Assembly: GCA_019234815.1 (NCBI GenBank) | Contig: JAFALA010000026.1 | Coordinates: 1 to 50,018, forward strand | Length of the DNA: 50,018 nucleotides | Source: Burkholderiaceae bacterium | Lineage (GTDB): Bacteria > Pseudomonadota > Gammaproteobacteria > Burkholderiales > Burkholderiaceae_C | Direction of reading: 5' to 3' | Shown: positions 26,260 through 35,219 of the stretch, piece after piece | Layout of the letters: every line of letters begins with the position of its first letter | Numbering within the stretch: position 1 is the first letter of the stretch | Notes under the pieces: generated by a model | Database searches by the model: none | What the model saw: the letters and a program-made list of their open reading frames with translations, nothing else | Told to the model about the DNA's origin: nothing | Made by a program: the position numbers and the translations under genes

Positions 26260-27568
26260 TTCGTTGACTCGTTTTTTGACTCTGCTGTGCGGCTTGATGA
26301 TGGCCCTAGGGAGCGCCCAGGCCCAGGTCATTGACAACCAGATCCAACCCGGCGACCACATTGCCGCGGTGGTCAACCAGGACGTGGTGGCAGCCAGCGA
26401 AATCAGCCAGCGGGTCGAGCGCATGCGCGACGATGCGCGGCGCAAGGGCGACATGGCGCCCGACATGGACGCGCTGCGCAAGCAGGCCCTGGACGCGTTG
26501 GTTGAAGACCGCGTGATCGTCACCTACGCGCGCGACAGCGGCACCAAGGTCGACGAACCCGAGCTCGACCGTGTTGTGACCAATGTGGCGGCGCAGAACA
26601 AGTTGACGATGGAGCAGTTGCGCGAGCGCCTGAAGATCGAAGGACTGGACTTTCGCCAGTTCCGCGAAAACCTGCGCGACCAGTTGCTGATGGAGCGCGT
26701 GCGCGAGCGCGAGGTGCTGGGCCGCATCAACATCACGGACGGTGAAATCGACAAATACCTGGACGAGCGCCAGGCCCAGGCCAACAAGAATCCGCAACTC
26801 AATCTGGCGCAGGTGCTGGTGACGGTGCCGCAGGGGGCCAGCGAGGCCCAGGTGGCCGAGCGGCGAGCCATTGCCGAAAAGGCCTTGAAGCGCGTCCAGG
26901 GCGGGGAAGATTTTGCCGAGGTGGCCAAGGAACTGTCGGAAGACGGCAATCGCCAGAAGGGCGGCGAGGTGGGCCTGCGTGCCGCCGACAAGCTGCCCGA
27001 CCTGTTCGTCGACGCGGTGCGCGACTTGAAGCCCGGCGAGGTGTTGTCCCATGTGGTGCGCTCCGAGGTCGGCTTTCATGTGATCAAGCTGCTGGCTCGC
27101 GAAGGCGGCGGCTCCGCCAATTCCGTTGTGCAGACGCATGCACGGCACGTGCTGCTGCGGCCGTCCGCGCAGCTGAGCACCGAGGTCGCGGCGCGCCGCC
27201 TGCTGGAATTCAAGCGCAACATCGAATCGGGACGCACCACCTTCGAGAAGGTCGCCAAGGACAACTCCGAAGACGGCAGCGCCGCCGAGGGGGGCGACCT
27301 GGGGTGGGCGTCGCCCGGCGGCTTCGTGCCCGAGTTCGAGGAGGCCATGAATGCGTTGCCGGTCGGTGGCATTTCCGGCCCGGTGCTGTCGCGTTTTGGC
27401 GTGCACCTGATCCAGGTCATTGAACGCCGCACCGTCGAGGTCGAGGCCAAGGCCTTGCGCGAGCAGGCACGCAACGCCTTGCGCGAGCGCAAGTACGAGC
27501 AGTCCTACCTGGATTGGGTCAAGGATCTGCGCGCCAAGGCCTTTGTTGAATTGCGGGAATGGCAGTGA
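26252..27568 (+). CDS. surA: Periplasmic chaperone / peptidyl-prolyl isomerase SurA
   Basis: Periplasmic chaperone for outer-membrane proteins, including LptD. The protein has 438 residues. A signal peptide ends near AQAQ (~25), followed by the SurA N-terminal chaperone domain ([19 protein letters not shown]... [21 protein letters not shown]). Two parvulin-type PPIase domains follow at ~175-275 and ~285-385, the second with [24 protein letters not shown]-terminal helix returns to the chaperone core. ATG 26252 lies inside the end of lptD and the gene overlaps rsmA by ten bases, so lptD-surA-rsmA is translationally coupled. The pdxA gene that sits between surA and rsmA in E. coli is missing. 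Confidence 0.95.
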   Translation: MTDSLTRFLTLLCGLMMALGSAQAQVIDNQIQPGDHIAAVVNQDVVAASEISQRVERMRDDARRKGDMAPDMDALRKQALDALVEDRVIVTYARDSGTKVDEPELDRVVTNVAAQNKLTMEQLRERLKIEGLDFRQFRENLRDQLLMERVREREVLGRINITDGEIDKYLDERQAQANKNPQLNLAQVLVTVPQGASEAQVAERRAIAEKALKRVQGGEDFAEVAKELSEDGNRQKGGEVGLRAADKLPDLFVDAVRDLKPGEVLSHVVRSEVGFHVIKLLAREGGGSANSVVQTHARHVLLRPSAQLSTEVAARRLLEFKRNIESGRTTFEKVAKDNSEDGSAAEGGDLGWASPGGFVPEFEEAMNALPVGGISGPVLSRFGVHLIQVIERRTVEVEAKALREQARNALRERKYEQSYLDWVKDLRAKAFVELREWQ

Positions 27569-28335
27569 CCAGGCATGTGGCGCGCAAGCGCTTCGGTCAG
27601 CATTTCCTGACCGACGGCGCCATGATTGGCGCCATCATCGACACGATCGCTCCACAGCCGGGCGACGCCATGGTGGAGATCGGACCCGGGCTGGGCGCCA
27701 TGACCCTGCCGCTGCTGGCTCGTCTGCAGCCGCTGACCGTGATCGAGCTCGACCGCGACCTGGCCGAGCGGCTGCGCAAGCGCGAGGGCCTGGAGGTGAT
27801 CGAGTCCGACGTGCTGAAGGTCGATTTCGCCGCCGTGGCCGACGCCAAGGTGGGCCCGGAGCGCAAGCTGCGCGTGGTCGGCAACCTGCCCTACAACATC
27901 TCGACGCCGATCCTGTTTCATTTGCTGGATTTCGTGGAACGGATTCAGGACCAGCATTTCATGCTGCAAAAGGAAGTCGTCGACCGCATGGCGGCCGAGC
28001 CGGCCTGCAAGGACTACGGCCGCCTGTCGGTGATGCTGCAATGGCGCTACCAGATCGAATCGGTGCTGGAAGTGCCGCCGGACTGCTTCGACCCGCCGCC
28101 CAAGGTCGATTCGGCGATCGTGCGCATGCTGCCCTTGACTCATCCGGCGGCGGTCGATCAAGACCTGCTGGCGCAGATGGTGACGGCGGCGTTTTCCCAA
28201 CGCCGCAAGCTGCTGCGCCACAGCCTGGGCGTCTGGCTGGCGGCGCGCGGTTACCAGGGGAATTTCGATCTGCAGCGCCGCGCCGAAGAGGTGCCGGTGC
28301 ATGAATACCTGGCCCTGGCTGCTGAGCTGCAATGA
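27559..28335 (+). CDS. rsmA: 16S rRNA dimethyladenosine methyltransferase RsmA (KsgA)
   Basis: Dimethylates A1518 and A1519 of 16S rRNA (E. coli numbering) using SAM. The protein has 258 residues. It starts with [11 protein letters not shown], the family N-terminus. SAM motif I is [14 protein letters not shown], motif [10 protein letters not shown], and the catalytic motif IV reads NLPYNIST. The C-terminal helical domain contains [14 protein letters not shown] and [11 protein letters not shown]. The gene is the last of the lptD-surA-rsmA operon and ends at a strong hairpin terminator. Confidence 0.97.
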   Translation: MAVTRHVARKRFGQHFLTDGAMIGAIIDTIAPQPGDAMVEIGPGLGAMTLPLLARLQPLTVIELDRDLAERLRKREGLEVIESDVLKVDFAAVADAKVGPERKLRVVGNLPYNISTPILFHLLDFVERIQDQHFMLQKEVVDRMAAEPACKDYGRLSVMLQWRYQIESVLEVPPDCFDPPPKVDSAIVRMLPLTHPAAVDQDLLAQMVTAAFSQRRKLLRHSLGVWLAARGYQGNFDLQRRAEEVPVHEYLALAAELQ

Positions 28336-28362
28336 ACAAAGGGACCTGACGGTCCCTTTGTT
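28335..28362. terminator. Intrinsic terminator after rsmA
   Basis: Twelve-base arms AACAAAGGGACC (28335-28346) and GGTCCCTTTGTT (28351-28362) around a four-base loop, beginning at the rsmA stop codon and followed by a further T. The symmetric A and T flanks mean it can work for rsmA and for the convergent barstar gene. Confidence 0.88.
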
Positions 28363-28391
28363 TCATGGAAGATGCAAGCCCTTAAGCCTTG

Positions 28392-28958
28392 TTAGGCCGC
28401 GCTCAGCCACATGGCGGTGTCGAATGCGCTGCTCATCATCGGCATGTTCATGCCGAAGTTGGCGTTGGCCGCCGCCTTGGAGTTCTTGGGGGCCGGCTTG
28501 TCGCTGACGCTGGGCACCACCTCGGTGGCCTTGTCCCAGGATCCGCTTTCCTGCGAGAGTGCCACCGAGCAGGAGTAGAAGCAGCGGAACTGCACCTTGC
28601 GGTCGCCCCAGTAGTCGGCCGCCTCGCGGAACACGTCGAGCAGCTGCTCGCGGGCTTCGCGGTCGAAGCGCACGTTGTCGGGCAGTTGTTCAAGCACGAC
28701 GACAAAACCAGGCTGGGCACCCGATTTGTGCACGAGATCGGTCATGCAGTCGTACAGCGCGTCCAGATTCTTGCCGAAGTGGGCGGGAAACAAGAATGAT
28801 TGCGCAATCCCTTCCAGCACATCCTGCTTGGATTGGGCGGACGAGAGATTGGCGTACAGGAAATGCTGGCCGGCCGCTTGTGCGGCATCCATCAGGTCCT
28901 CTACACGGTAGGCCCGGATGGCCTGCACGATGTTGGGACGGACGGTCTGCAAGAGCAT
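28392..28958 (-). CDS. Barstar-family RNase inhibitor with C-terminal tail
   Basis: A 188-residue protein with a barstar domain at ~30-130. The core reads FPAHFGKNLDALYDCMTDLV and aligns with the barnase-binding segment of barstar. Asp66 and Asp70 match the binding residues Asp35 and Asp39 of barstar; Tyr29 is replaced by His60 and Trp38 by Tyr69. The second half has DREAREQLLDVFREA. The family is usually ~90 residues. Here there are 30 extra N-terminal residues and ~55 C-terminal ones (Pro/Lys/Ala-rich, then Met-rich). No signal peptide, so it acts in the cytoplasm, as expected for protection from self-intoxication. ATG 28958 has AAGGA 8 bases upstream. It follows the RNase gene by 41 bases in the same transcription unit. 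Confidence 0.87.
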   Translation of the reverse strand: MLLQTVRPNIVQAIRAYRVEDLMDAAQAAGQHFLYANLSSAQSKQDVLEGIAQSFLFPAHFGKNLDALYDCMTDLVHKSGAQPGFVVVLEQLPDNVRFDREAREQLLDVFREAADYWGDRKVQFRCFYSCSVALSQESGSWDKATEVVPSVSDKPAPKNSKAAANANFGMNMPMMSSAFDTAMWLSAA

Positions 28959-28999
28959 GGTCACGATCCTTCTTTAAAGTCTCAGAACTTTCGGCCGGA

Positions 29000-29380
29000 T
29001 CACGGCGCGACGCTTACAAAGCTCGCGTAGTGATCAGCGGTGTAATAGCAAATCTCAGGCTTCGTGGGTGGCCGTCCTCCACAAATCATCCGGCGTGCTC
29101 CCCGGTCGCTGGCGCCCGGCGTGTCGACGGTATATTCGTGGTAGTACGAATGCGCCTTGCGCGGCAGCAAATGTTCGCGATTGCCGAACACGATACCGTC
29201 CTTGCTGTACGGAAAAGGCCCGCCAGCGCGAATCAAGTGGTAGGTGTTCTGGGCTTCGCGAGGAAGCGCCGACAAAGCGACCGTGTTGCGCTCTTGGACC
29301 AGCGACGCAATATTGTTCTCGGCAATGGCGTTTTGTCCGGCAAATGCCAAGGCGCTCGCCACGGCACTTGCGATGAGCAT
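29000..29380 (-). CDS. Secreted guanyl-specific ribonuclease (N1/T1/Sa type)
   Basis: A 126-residue protein (from ATG 29380) whose last 85 residues closely resemble RNase Sa/T1-type microbial RNases. The signature elements appear in order: VFGNREHLLP, then YYHEYTV with the general base Glu82, GARRMI with phosphate-binding Arg96/97, and YYTADHYASF with the general acid His117. These enzymes cleave RNA 3' of guanosine. The N-terminus is a hydrophobic leader (MLIASAVASALAFAG...AIA). It lacks a positive n-region, so the true start may be further upstream (TTG 29434 or GTG 29479, which add basic residues). It is co-directional with and upstream of the barstar gene, forming a nuclease-inhibitor pair. 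Confidence 0.85.
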   Translation of the reverse strand: MLIASAVASALAFAGQNAIAENNIASLVQERNTVALSALPREAQNTYHLIRAGGPFPYSKDGIVFGNREHLLPRKAHSYYHEYTVDTPGASDRGARRMICGGRPPTKPEICYYTADHYASFVSVAP

Positions 29381-29747
29381 CGCGCTGACTTTGCAGTCAT
29401 CGACCCTGCAAACTTTGCAGGTCTTTTGACCCAACTCACGCCAAGAAGGCCACGTCGGTGACCGATCAAGCAAAAACACGGGTTTACCCTGAATCCTGAA
29501 GGCATCATGGTACCGAAGCTGATCGAAAATCTCAAGAGATCAGTTCTGATTGACCCTAAGATTTGATGAAAGTAAGTGTGTGCTTACTGTGAAATTTGAT
29601 CAGGAGAAATCGCGGAAAGTTGCGTCAAATGGGGCCGTGTTAGCCATTACAAACTTTTGTAAGTCTTGTTTCCGCCTGCGGGTGAATTGAAGGGTCATGC
29701 ACCGGCATGGTGCCGCCTGGGTGGGTGTGGCAAACCTCACAGTTCAT
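29381..29747. other. Non-coding spacer upstream of the RNase gene
   Basis: About 370 bases with no convincing gene and clearly lower GC than the genes around it. Notable content is an inverted repeat AGTAAG/CTTACT with a six-base loop (29571-29588), flanked by direct repeats of ATTTGAT at 29561 and 29594, 33 bases apart. The RNase promoter must lie here. The left edge may be coding if the RNase starts at 29434 or 29479. Confidence 0.5.
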
Positions 29748-29770
29748 GAAAAAGGCCGGCATGGCCGGCC
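29748..29770 (-). terminator. Intrinsic terminator after the malic enzyme gene
   Basis: Arms GGCCGGC (29754-29760) and GCCGGCC (29764-29770) with a three-base loop; on the minus strand the stem is followed by five T. It lies 30 bases downstream of the maeB stop codon. Confidence 0.85.
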
Positions 29771-29799
29771 CTGGGTTGGCTGAAAGAAGCCCGTGAGGT

Positions 29800-32106
29800 T
29801 CAGCGCGCCGCGTTGGCATCGGCCACGGTCAGGGCCGTCATGTTGACGATGCGGCGCACCGTGGCCGAGGGCGTCAGCACGTGCACCGGCTTGGCCGCGC
29901 CCAGCAGCACCGGCCCGATGGCAATGCCGCCGCCGGCTGCGGTCTTGAGCAGGTTGTAGGAGATGTTGGCCGCGTCGATATTGGGCAGCACCAGCAGGTT
30001 GGCTTCGCCTTGCAGCGCGCTCCTGGGCATGATCTGCGTGCGGTAGGCTGCGTCCAGCGCCGTGTCGCCATGCATTTCGCCGTCCACCTCCAGCCAGGGC
30101 GCGGCCTGCTGGATCAGCGCCAGCGCGTCGCGCATCTTGACGGCGGATGGTTGGTTGCTGGAGCCGAAATTCGAATGCGACAGCAGCGCCGCCTTCGGAT
30201 GGATGCCAAAACGCCGGAGCTCGTCGGCTGCCATCAGGGTGATTTCTGCCAGCTGTTCGGCCGTGGGGTCGTAGTTCACGTGCGTGTCGACCAGGAACAC
30301 CTGGCGACCCGGCAGGATCAAGCCGTTCATGCAGGCGAAGTTCTTGACGCCAGCGCGCTTGCCTATCACCTGGTCGATGTACTGCAGGTGCATGGCGGTG
30401 TTGCTCCAGGTGCCGCACAGCATGCCGTCTACAAATCCCTTGTGCAGCATCATGCAGCCGATCAAGGTCAGCCGACGGCGCATCTCGATCTTGGCCAACT
30501 GCTCGGTGATGCCCTTGCGCTCGCCGATGAGGTGGTAGCTCTGCCAGAAATCGCGGTAGCGCGCGTCCTGCTCGACATTGACGATGTCGTAGTCGCGGCC
30601 CTCCTGCAGGCGCAGACCGAAGCGCTCGCAGCGTTCGGCGATCACCGCGGGCCGGCCGATCAGGGTGGGACGGGCCAGGCCTTCGTCGACCACGACTTGC
30701 ACGGCGCGCAGCACGCGCTCGTCTTCGCCTTCGGCGTAGGCCACGCGCTTGTTCTGGGCCCGCTTGGCTACCGTGAAGATCGGTTTCATGGTGTTGCCGG
30801 AGGCATAGACAAAGCTCTGCAGCTTCTCGAGGTAGGCTTCCCAGTCCTTGATGGGGCGCAGCGCCACGCCGGACTCCTCGGCGGCCTTGGCCACGGCCGG
30901 CGCAATCTTCATCATCAGGCGCGGGTCGAAGGGCTTGGGAATCAGGTACTCGGGGCCGAAGCTCAGGTTGGCGCCGGCATAGGCCGCAGCCACCACTTCG
31001 CTCTGTTCGGCCTGGGCCAGCTCGGCAATCGCGCGCACGGCCGCGATTTCCATCTCATCGTTGATGGTGGTGGCGCCGCAGTCCAACGCGCCGCGGAAAA
31101 TGTATGGAAAGCACAGGACGTTGTTGACTTGGTTGGGGTAGTCCGTCCGGCCCGTGGCCATGATGGCGTCGTCGCGCACGGCCTTGACCTCTTCGGGCAG
31201 GATCTCGGGCGTGGGGTTGGCCAGCGCAAAGATCAGTGGGTTGGCGGCCATGCTGGCCACCATCTCGGGCTTGAGCACGCCGCCGGCCGACAGGCCCAGG
31301 AACACGTCGGCGCCGGCAATCGCCTCGCGCAGGCTGCGCTGCTCGGTGGCTTGCGCAAAGACGGCCTTGTCGGGGTCCATCAGCTCGGCGCGTCCGGCGT
31401 AGACCACGCCGGCCAGGTCGGTGACCCAGATGTTCTCGCGCGGCAGGCCGAGCTTGAGCAGCAGGTTCAGGCAGGCCAGCGCCGCCGCGCCGGCGCCAGA
31501 GGTCACCAGCTTGACCTGCTTGATGTCCTTGCCCAGCACCTTCAAGCCGTTCAGCAAGGCCGCACCGACCACGATGGCCGTGCCGTGCTGGTCGTCGTGG
31601 AAGACCGGGATCTTCATGCGCTCACGCAGCTTGCGCTCAACGTAGAAGCAGTCAGGTGCCTTGATGTCTTCGAGGTTGATGCCGCCGAAGGTGGGCTCCA
31701 GGGCCGCGATCACGTCGACCAGCTTGTCGAGGTCGCGCTCCTGGATCTCGAGGTCGAAGACGTCGATGCCGGCGAACTTCTTGAACAGCACGCCCTTGCC
31801 TTCCATCACCGGTTTGGAAGCCAGCGGGCCGATGTCGCCCAGGCCCAGCACGGCCGTGCCGTTGGTGACCACGGCCACCAGATTGCCGCGCGAGGTGTAG
31901 CGGAAGGCATTGGCCGGATCGTCGACGATTTCTTCGCAGGCCGCGGCCACGCCGGGCGAATAGGCCAGTGCCAGGTCGCGCTGGTTGATCAGCTGCTTGG
32001 TTGCCGCGATGGCGATCTTGCCGGGCGTGGGGAACTCGTGGTATTCCAATGCGGCTTGGCGAAGCTGTTCGCGCTTATCTTCACATTTCTGTTCGTCTGT
32101 GGGCAT
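29800..32106 (-). CDS. maeB: NADP-dependent malic enzyme (MaeB type)
   Basis: Decarboxylates malate to pyruvate with NADP reduction. The protein has 768 residues, the size of the MaeB class, which fuses a malic enzyme (~1-430) to a phosphotransacetylase-like domain (~440-768). The catalytic domain has [42 protein letters not shown] and a nucleotide fold [14 protein letters not shown]. The PTA-like part is regulatory in E. coli MaeB (acetyl-CoA inhibition) and is not expected to be an active transferase. With malate synthase G upstream in the window it could form a path from C2 units to pyruvate. It is divergent from thiL and ends at a clear terminator. Confidence 0.95.
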   Translation of the reverse strand: MPTDEQKCEDKREQLRQAALEYHEFPTPGKIAIAATKQLINQRDLALAYSPGVAAACEEIVDDPANAFRYTSRGNLVAVVTNGTAVLGLGDIGPLASKPVMEGKGVLFKKFAGIDVFDLEIQERDLDKLVDVIAALEPTFGGINLEDIKAPDCFYVERKLRERMKIPVFHDDQHGTAIVVGAALLNGLKVLGKDIKQVKLVTSGAGAAALACLNLLLKLGLPRENIWVTDLAGVVYAGRAELMDPDKAVFAQATEQRSLREAIAGADVFLGLSAGGVLKPEMVASMAANPLIFALANPTPEILPEEVKAVRDDAIMATGRTDYPNQVNNVLCFPYIFRGALDCGATTINDEMEIAAVRAIAELAQAEQSEVVAAAYAGANLSFGPEYLIPKPFDPRLMMKIAPAVAKAAEESGVALRPIKDWEAYLEKLQSFVYASGNTMKPIFTVAKRAQNKRVAYAEGEDERVLRAVQVVVDEGLARPTLIGRPAVIAERCERFGLRLQEGRDYDIVNVEQDARYRDFWQSYHLIGERKGITEQLAKIEMRRRLTLIGCMMLHKGFVDGMLCGTWSNTAMHLQYIDQVIGKRAGVKNFACMNGLILPGRQVFLVDTHVNYDPTAEQLAEITLMAADELRRFGIHPKAALLSHSNFGSSNQPSAVKMRDALALIQQAAPWLEVDGEMHGDTALDAAYRTQIMPRSALQGEANLLVLPNIDAANISYNLLKTAAGGGIAIGPVLLGAAKPVHVLTPSATVRRIVNMTALTVADANAAR

Positions 32107-32194
32107 GGCTCAATCTCGTTCGTGGCGGGCCGCAATCGGCGCCCTCATTGTAGATTTGCCGCCGCGGAGCCAGAGGAACAGTGACAATGAGGTC

Positions 32195-33181
32195 ATGTCA
32201 TTGGGTGAATTCGATCTGATCCGGCGCTATTTCGAGCGCCCCAACGTGCAAGAGGCCGCTGCGAGTCCGGCACAGGGCGTGCAGCTGGGCATAGGCGACG
32301 ATTGCGCCGTGCTGCGGCCCACGCCCGGCCACGACTGGCTGGTATCGACCGACATGCTGGTCGAGGGGCGGCATTTCCTGTCGACCGTGGCGCCCGGCCG
32401 GCTGGGCCACAAGGCGCTGGCCGTGAACCTGAGCGACTTGGCGGCCTGCGGTGCGACGCCCAGGGCCTTCACGCTGGCGCTGTCCATGCCGCGTGTCGAC
32501 GAAGACTTCCTGCAGGGCTTTGCGCAAGGGCTGTTTGCGCTCGCCGACGCGCACGGCATCGCGTTGGTGGGCGGCGACACCACGGCCGGTCCGCTCAATG
32601 TGTGCATCACCGTGATGGGCGAGGCGCCGCCGGGCCAGGCCTTGCTGCGCAGCGGCGCGCGCGCGGGCGACGACATCTACGTCTCGGGCCAGCTGGGCGA
32701 CGCGCGCTTGGCGCTGGAGGTGTTCCGGGGCAAGGCGGCGTTGACGGGCGAGGCCTTCGAGCAGGTGCGCCAGCGCATGGAATGCCCGCAGCCGCGCGTG
32801 CTGCTGGGCCAGGCCCTGCGCGGCCTGGCGAGCAGCGCGATTGACGTGTCCGACGGCTTGTCGGGCGACCTGGGCCATGTGCTGCAGCGCTCTGGCGTTG
32901 GCGCCGCGTTGTGGGTGGACGCGCTGCCGCGCAGTCCTGTGATGGCGGCGCAGCCGGCCGCGCTGCAGTTGGAATGCCTGCTCAACGGCGGCGACGATTA
33001 CGAGTTGGTTTTCACGGCGCCGCCGCAGCGCCGCCACGCCGTGCAGGCGGCGGCGAACGCCAGCCATACCGCGATCAGCTTGATTGGACGCATCGAGGCC
33101 GAGGCCGGCTTGCGTGTGCTGGATGGGAAGGGACAACGCATGAACCCTGGATTCCGCTCTTTCGACCACTTCAAGTCATGA
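32195..33181 (+). CDS. thiL: Thiamine-monophosphate kinase
   Basis: Phosphorylates thiamine monophosphate to the active cofactor thiamine diphosphate. The protein has 328 residues. It has the family start MSLGEFDLIRRYF, the GIGDDCAV ATP/metal motif and VSTDMLVEGRHF. NLSDLAACGATPRAFTLAL and VGGDTTAGPLNVCITVMGE follow, and the C-terminal part has IDVSDGLSGDL and LLNGGDDYELVFT. The ATG at 32195 lies 88 bases from the divergent maeB start. It overlaps pgpA by four bases (ATGA). Confidence 0.96.
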   Translation: MSLGEFDLIRRYFERPNVQEAAASPAQGVQLGIGDDCAVLRPTPGHDWLVSTDMLVEGRHFLSTVAPGRLGHKALAVNLSDLAACGATPRAFTLALSMPRVDEDFLQGFAQGLFALADAHGIALVGGDTTAGPLNVCITVMGEAPPGQALLRSGARAGDDIYVSGQLGDARLALEVFRGKAALTGEAFEQVRQRMECPQPRVLLGQALRGLASSAIDVSDGLSGDLGHVLQRSGVGAALWVDALPRSPVMAAQPAALQLECLLNGGDDYELVFTAPPQRRHAVQAAANASHTAISLIGRIEAEAGLRVLDGKGQRMNPGFRSFDHFKS

Positions 33182-33732
33182 GCAACACCGCCTTACCGCG
33201 CCTGGCGCCGCGACGCGCCAGCTGGGCTTTCATGCGGCCTTCGCCGGCGCACTGGATCGCCCTCGGCTTTGGCAGCGGCCTGGCGCCCAAGGCGCCGGGC
33301 ACGGTCGGCAGCCTGTGGGCCTGGGCGGCCTACCTGCTGTTGGATCCGTTCCTGAGTCCGCTGGCATGGGGCTGCATCATCGCCGTGGGCACGCTGGTGG
33401 GATTGTGGGCCTGCACGCGCACCGCGCAGGACCTGGGCGTGCCCGACCCCGGCGCCGTGGTCTGGGACGAGGTGCTGGCGGTCTGGCTCATCCTGTGGCT
33501 GTGCATGCCCATGGGGCCGCTCGGGCAGACAGCGGCCTTTGTGCTGTTCAGGCTTTTTGACGCGCTCAAGCCGGGGCCGGTGGGCTGGGCCGACCGGCTC
33601 TTCAAATGCGAAGCCGGCGACCCCATCACCTGGCGCCAGGGCCTGGGTATCTTGATAGACGATTTCGTTGCTGCCGGATGTACGCTTGTGCTGATGGCGC
33701 TGTGGCGCTTCGGATCCGGATTCGGATATTGA
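33178..33732 (+). CDS. pgpA: Phosphatidylglycerophosphatase A
   Basis: Inner-membrane phosphatase making phosphatidylglycerol from its phosphate, 184 residues. The PgpA landmarks are GFGSGLAPKAPGTVGSLWA near the N-terminus, VVWDEVLAVW in the middle, the FRLFDALKPGPVGWADR segment and ILIDDFVAAG near the end. Three or four hydrophobic helices are visible. The start overlaps the thiL stop, and pncC follows 18 bases later, so thiL-pgpA-pncC reads as one operon. Confidence 0.94.
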   Translation: MSNTALPRLAPRRASWAFMRPSPAHWIALGFGSGLAPKAPGTVGSLWAWAAYLLLDPFLSPLAWGCIIAVGTLVGLWACTRTAQDLGVPDPGAVVWDEVLAVWLILWLCMPMGPLGQTAAFVLFRLFDALKPGPVGWADRLFKCEAGDPITWRQGLGILIDDFVAAGCTLVLMALWRFGSGFGY

Positions 33733-33750
33733 TGGCGTGAGGAGACCGAC

Positions 33751-34251
33751 ATGCTTTTCCCCGACGAAATGGAATTGATAGACCGCATCGCGCTGGCGCT
33801 GATCCAGCGCAAGGAGCGCATGGGAACGGCGGAATCCTGCACCGGCGGCCTGATCGCCGCGGCCTGCACCAGCCTGGCCGGGTCCAGCCAGTGGTTCGAG
33901 CGCGGCGTGGTCAGCTACAGCAACCAGGCCAAGACCGAGCTGCTTGGCGTGCCTGCGCCCATGATCGAGCTCTACGGCGCAGCCAGTGCGGAAGTGGCGC
34001 AGCACATGGCGCGCGGTTTGCTGGCGCATGCGCCGGTCGACTGGGCGCTGGCGGTCACCGGCATTGCCGGGCCGACCGGTGGCAGCGACAAGAAGCCGGT
34101 CGGCACGGTCTGGCTGGCGCTGCTGCACGCGGGCCGGCCCATCAAGGTCTGGCGGGAGCTGTTTGCGGGCGATCGACACGAGGTCCGCGCCGCAACCGTG
34201 AACGCCGCTTTGACCGCGCTGTGCGAAGCGCTGGAAGACCGCGATACCTGA
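33751..34251 (+). CDS. pncC: CinA-C-family nicotinamide-nucleotide amidohydrolase
   Basis: A 166-residue stand-alone CinA C-terminal domain. PncC hydrolyses NMN to nicotinate mononucleotide in NAD salvage. The diagnostic segment is GTAESCTGGLIAAACTSLAGSS near residues 28-49, followed by RGVVSYSNQAKTELLGVP and AVTGIAGPTGGSDKKPVGTVWLAL. There is no N-terminal MoCF-like domain, so it is the short PncC/YgaD form rather than full-length CinA. A GAGGAGA-like site precedes the ATG. It is third in the thiL-pgpA-pncC unit; ghrA follows 18 bases later on the same strand. Confidence 0.93.
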   Translation: MLFPDEMELIDRIALALIQRKERMGTAESCTGGLIAAACTSLAGSSQWFERGVVSYSNQAKTELLGVPAPMIELYGAASAEVAQHMARGLLAHAPVDWALAVTGIAGPTGGSDKKPVGTVWLALLHAGRPIKVWRELFAGDRHEVRAATVNAALTALCEALEDRDT

Positions 34252-34269
34252 GTTCGGACGGTCACCCGC

Positions 34270-35214
34270 ATGAGTTTGTTGTTGCTCGGATCGTGGGAGC
34301 AGGACGGCGCCGAGGCGCGGCTTTGGGCGCAGGTGCTGGGCGACGCCCTGCCGGGTGAAGACTGGCTGTTCGAGGCGCCGCGCACGCCTGCGCAGGCGGC
34401 TGAGGTCGAAGTGGCCATCGTTGCCAATCCGCCCCATGGCAGCCTGGCCGGGCTGCCTTCGCTGCGGTTGATCCAGTCGCTTTGGGCCGGCGTGGACAAG
34501 CTGCTGGGCGATCCGCTGCTGCCCGCGGGCGTGCCGCTCGCACGCATGGTCGATCCGGCCATGAACGAAGCGATGGTGCAGACGGCGCTGTGGGCTGTTT
34601 TGGCTCTGCATCGCGGCTTCTTTGAGGTGCAGGCGCAGCAGCGCGGGCATGTCTGGCGGCAGCCGGCGCAATGCCGCGCGCGCGATTGGCACGTGCTGGT
34701 GCTGGGGCTGGGCGAGCTGGGACTGCGGGTGGCGCAGTCGCTGGCGGGGCTGGGTTATGCGGTGCAAGGCTGGAGCCGCAGTCCCCGAGCCGTGGCCGGC
34801 GTGGCGTGCTGCCATGGCGACGCGCTGGACGACGCGCTGGCGCAGGCCGACACCGTCATCAATCTCCTGCCCTTGACCGCCATGACGCAGGGCTTCTTCG
34901 ATGCGCGGCGCCTGGCGCGGTTCAAGCGCGGCGGCAGCCTGGTCAATCTGGCGCGCGGCGCGCATGTGGTCGAGGCCGATCTGTTGGCGGCGCTGGACGC
35001 GGGCAGGCTGGCACATGCGGTGCTGGATGTGTTCGCCCACGAGCCGCTGCCGCCGCAGCATGCGTTCTGGACTCACGAGCGGGTCACTGTTTTGCCCCAT
35101 ACGGCGGCGCAGACCGATCCGCACAGCGCGGCCGAGGTGGTGGCAGCCAATCTGCGTGCGCTGCGCACGGGGCAGGCCCTGCAGCATGTGGTGGATCGCC
35201 GCGCCGGCTACTGA
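34270..35214 (+). CDS. ghrA: Glyoxylate/hydroxypyruvate reductase A-like
   Basis: A 314-residue D-isomer-specific 2-hydroxyacid dehydrogenase of the GhrA branch, reducing glyoxylate to glycolate or hydroxypyruvate to glycerate. The NAD(P)-binding motif is VLGLGELGLRVAQSLAGLGYAVQGWSRSPR; Arg after the second strand suggests NADPH use. Substrate and catalytic segments are NLARGAHVVEADLLAALDAGRL (Arg), FAHEPLPPQHAFW (Glu) and VLPHTAAQTDP (His). Substrate specificity is inferred from family resemblance. It may extend the thiL-pgpA-pncC operon. It ends five bases from the stop of the convergent GGDEF-EAL gene. Confidence 0.88.
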   Translation: MSLLLLGSWEQDGAEARLWAQVLGDALPGEDWLFEAPRTPAQAAEVEVAIVANPPHGSLAGLPSLRLIQSLWAGVDKLLGDPLLPAGVPLARMVDPAMNEAMVQTALWAVLALHRGFFEVQAQQRGHVWRQPAQCRARDWHVLVLGLGELGLRVAQSLAGLGYAVQGWSRSPRAVAGVACCHGDALDDALAQADTVINLLPLTAMTQGFFDARRLARFKRGGSLVNLARGAHVVEADLLAALDAGRLAHAVLDVFAHEPLPPQHAFWTHERVTVLPHTAAQTDPHSAAEVVAANLRALRTGQALQHVVDRRAGY

Positions 35215-35219
35215 GACGC

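Noticed and set aside
29881-32184. A 767-codon plus-strand open frame opposite maeB
   Set aside because: It is an antisense shadow of a clear malic enzyme gene and shows no recognisable domain. The same holds for similar frames opposite glcB, leuS and the GGDEF-EAL gene.
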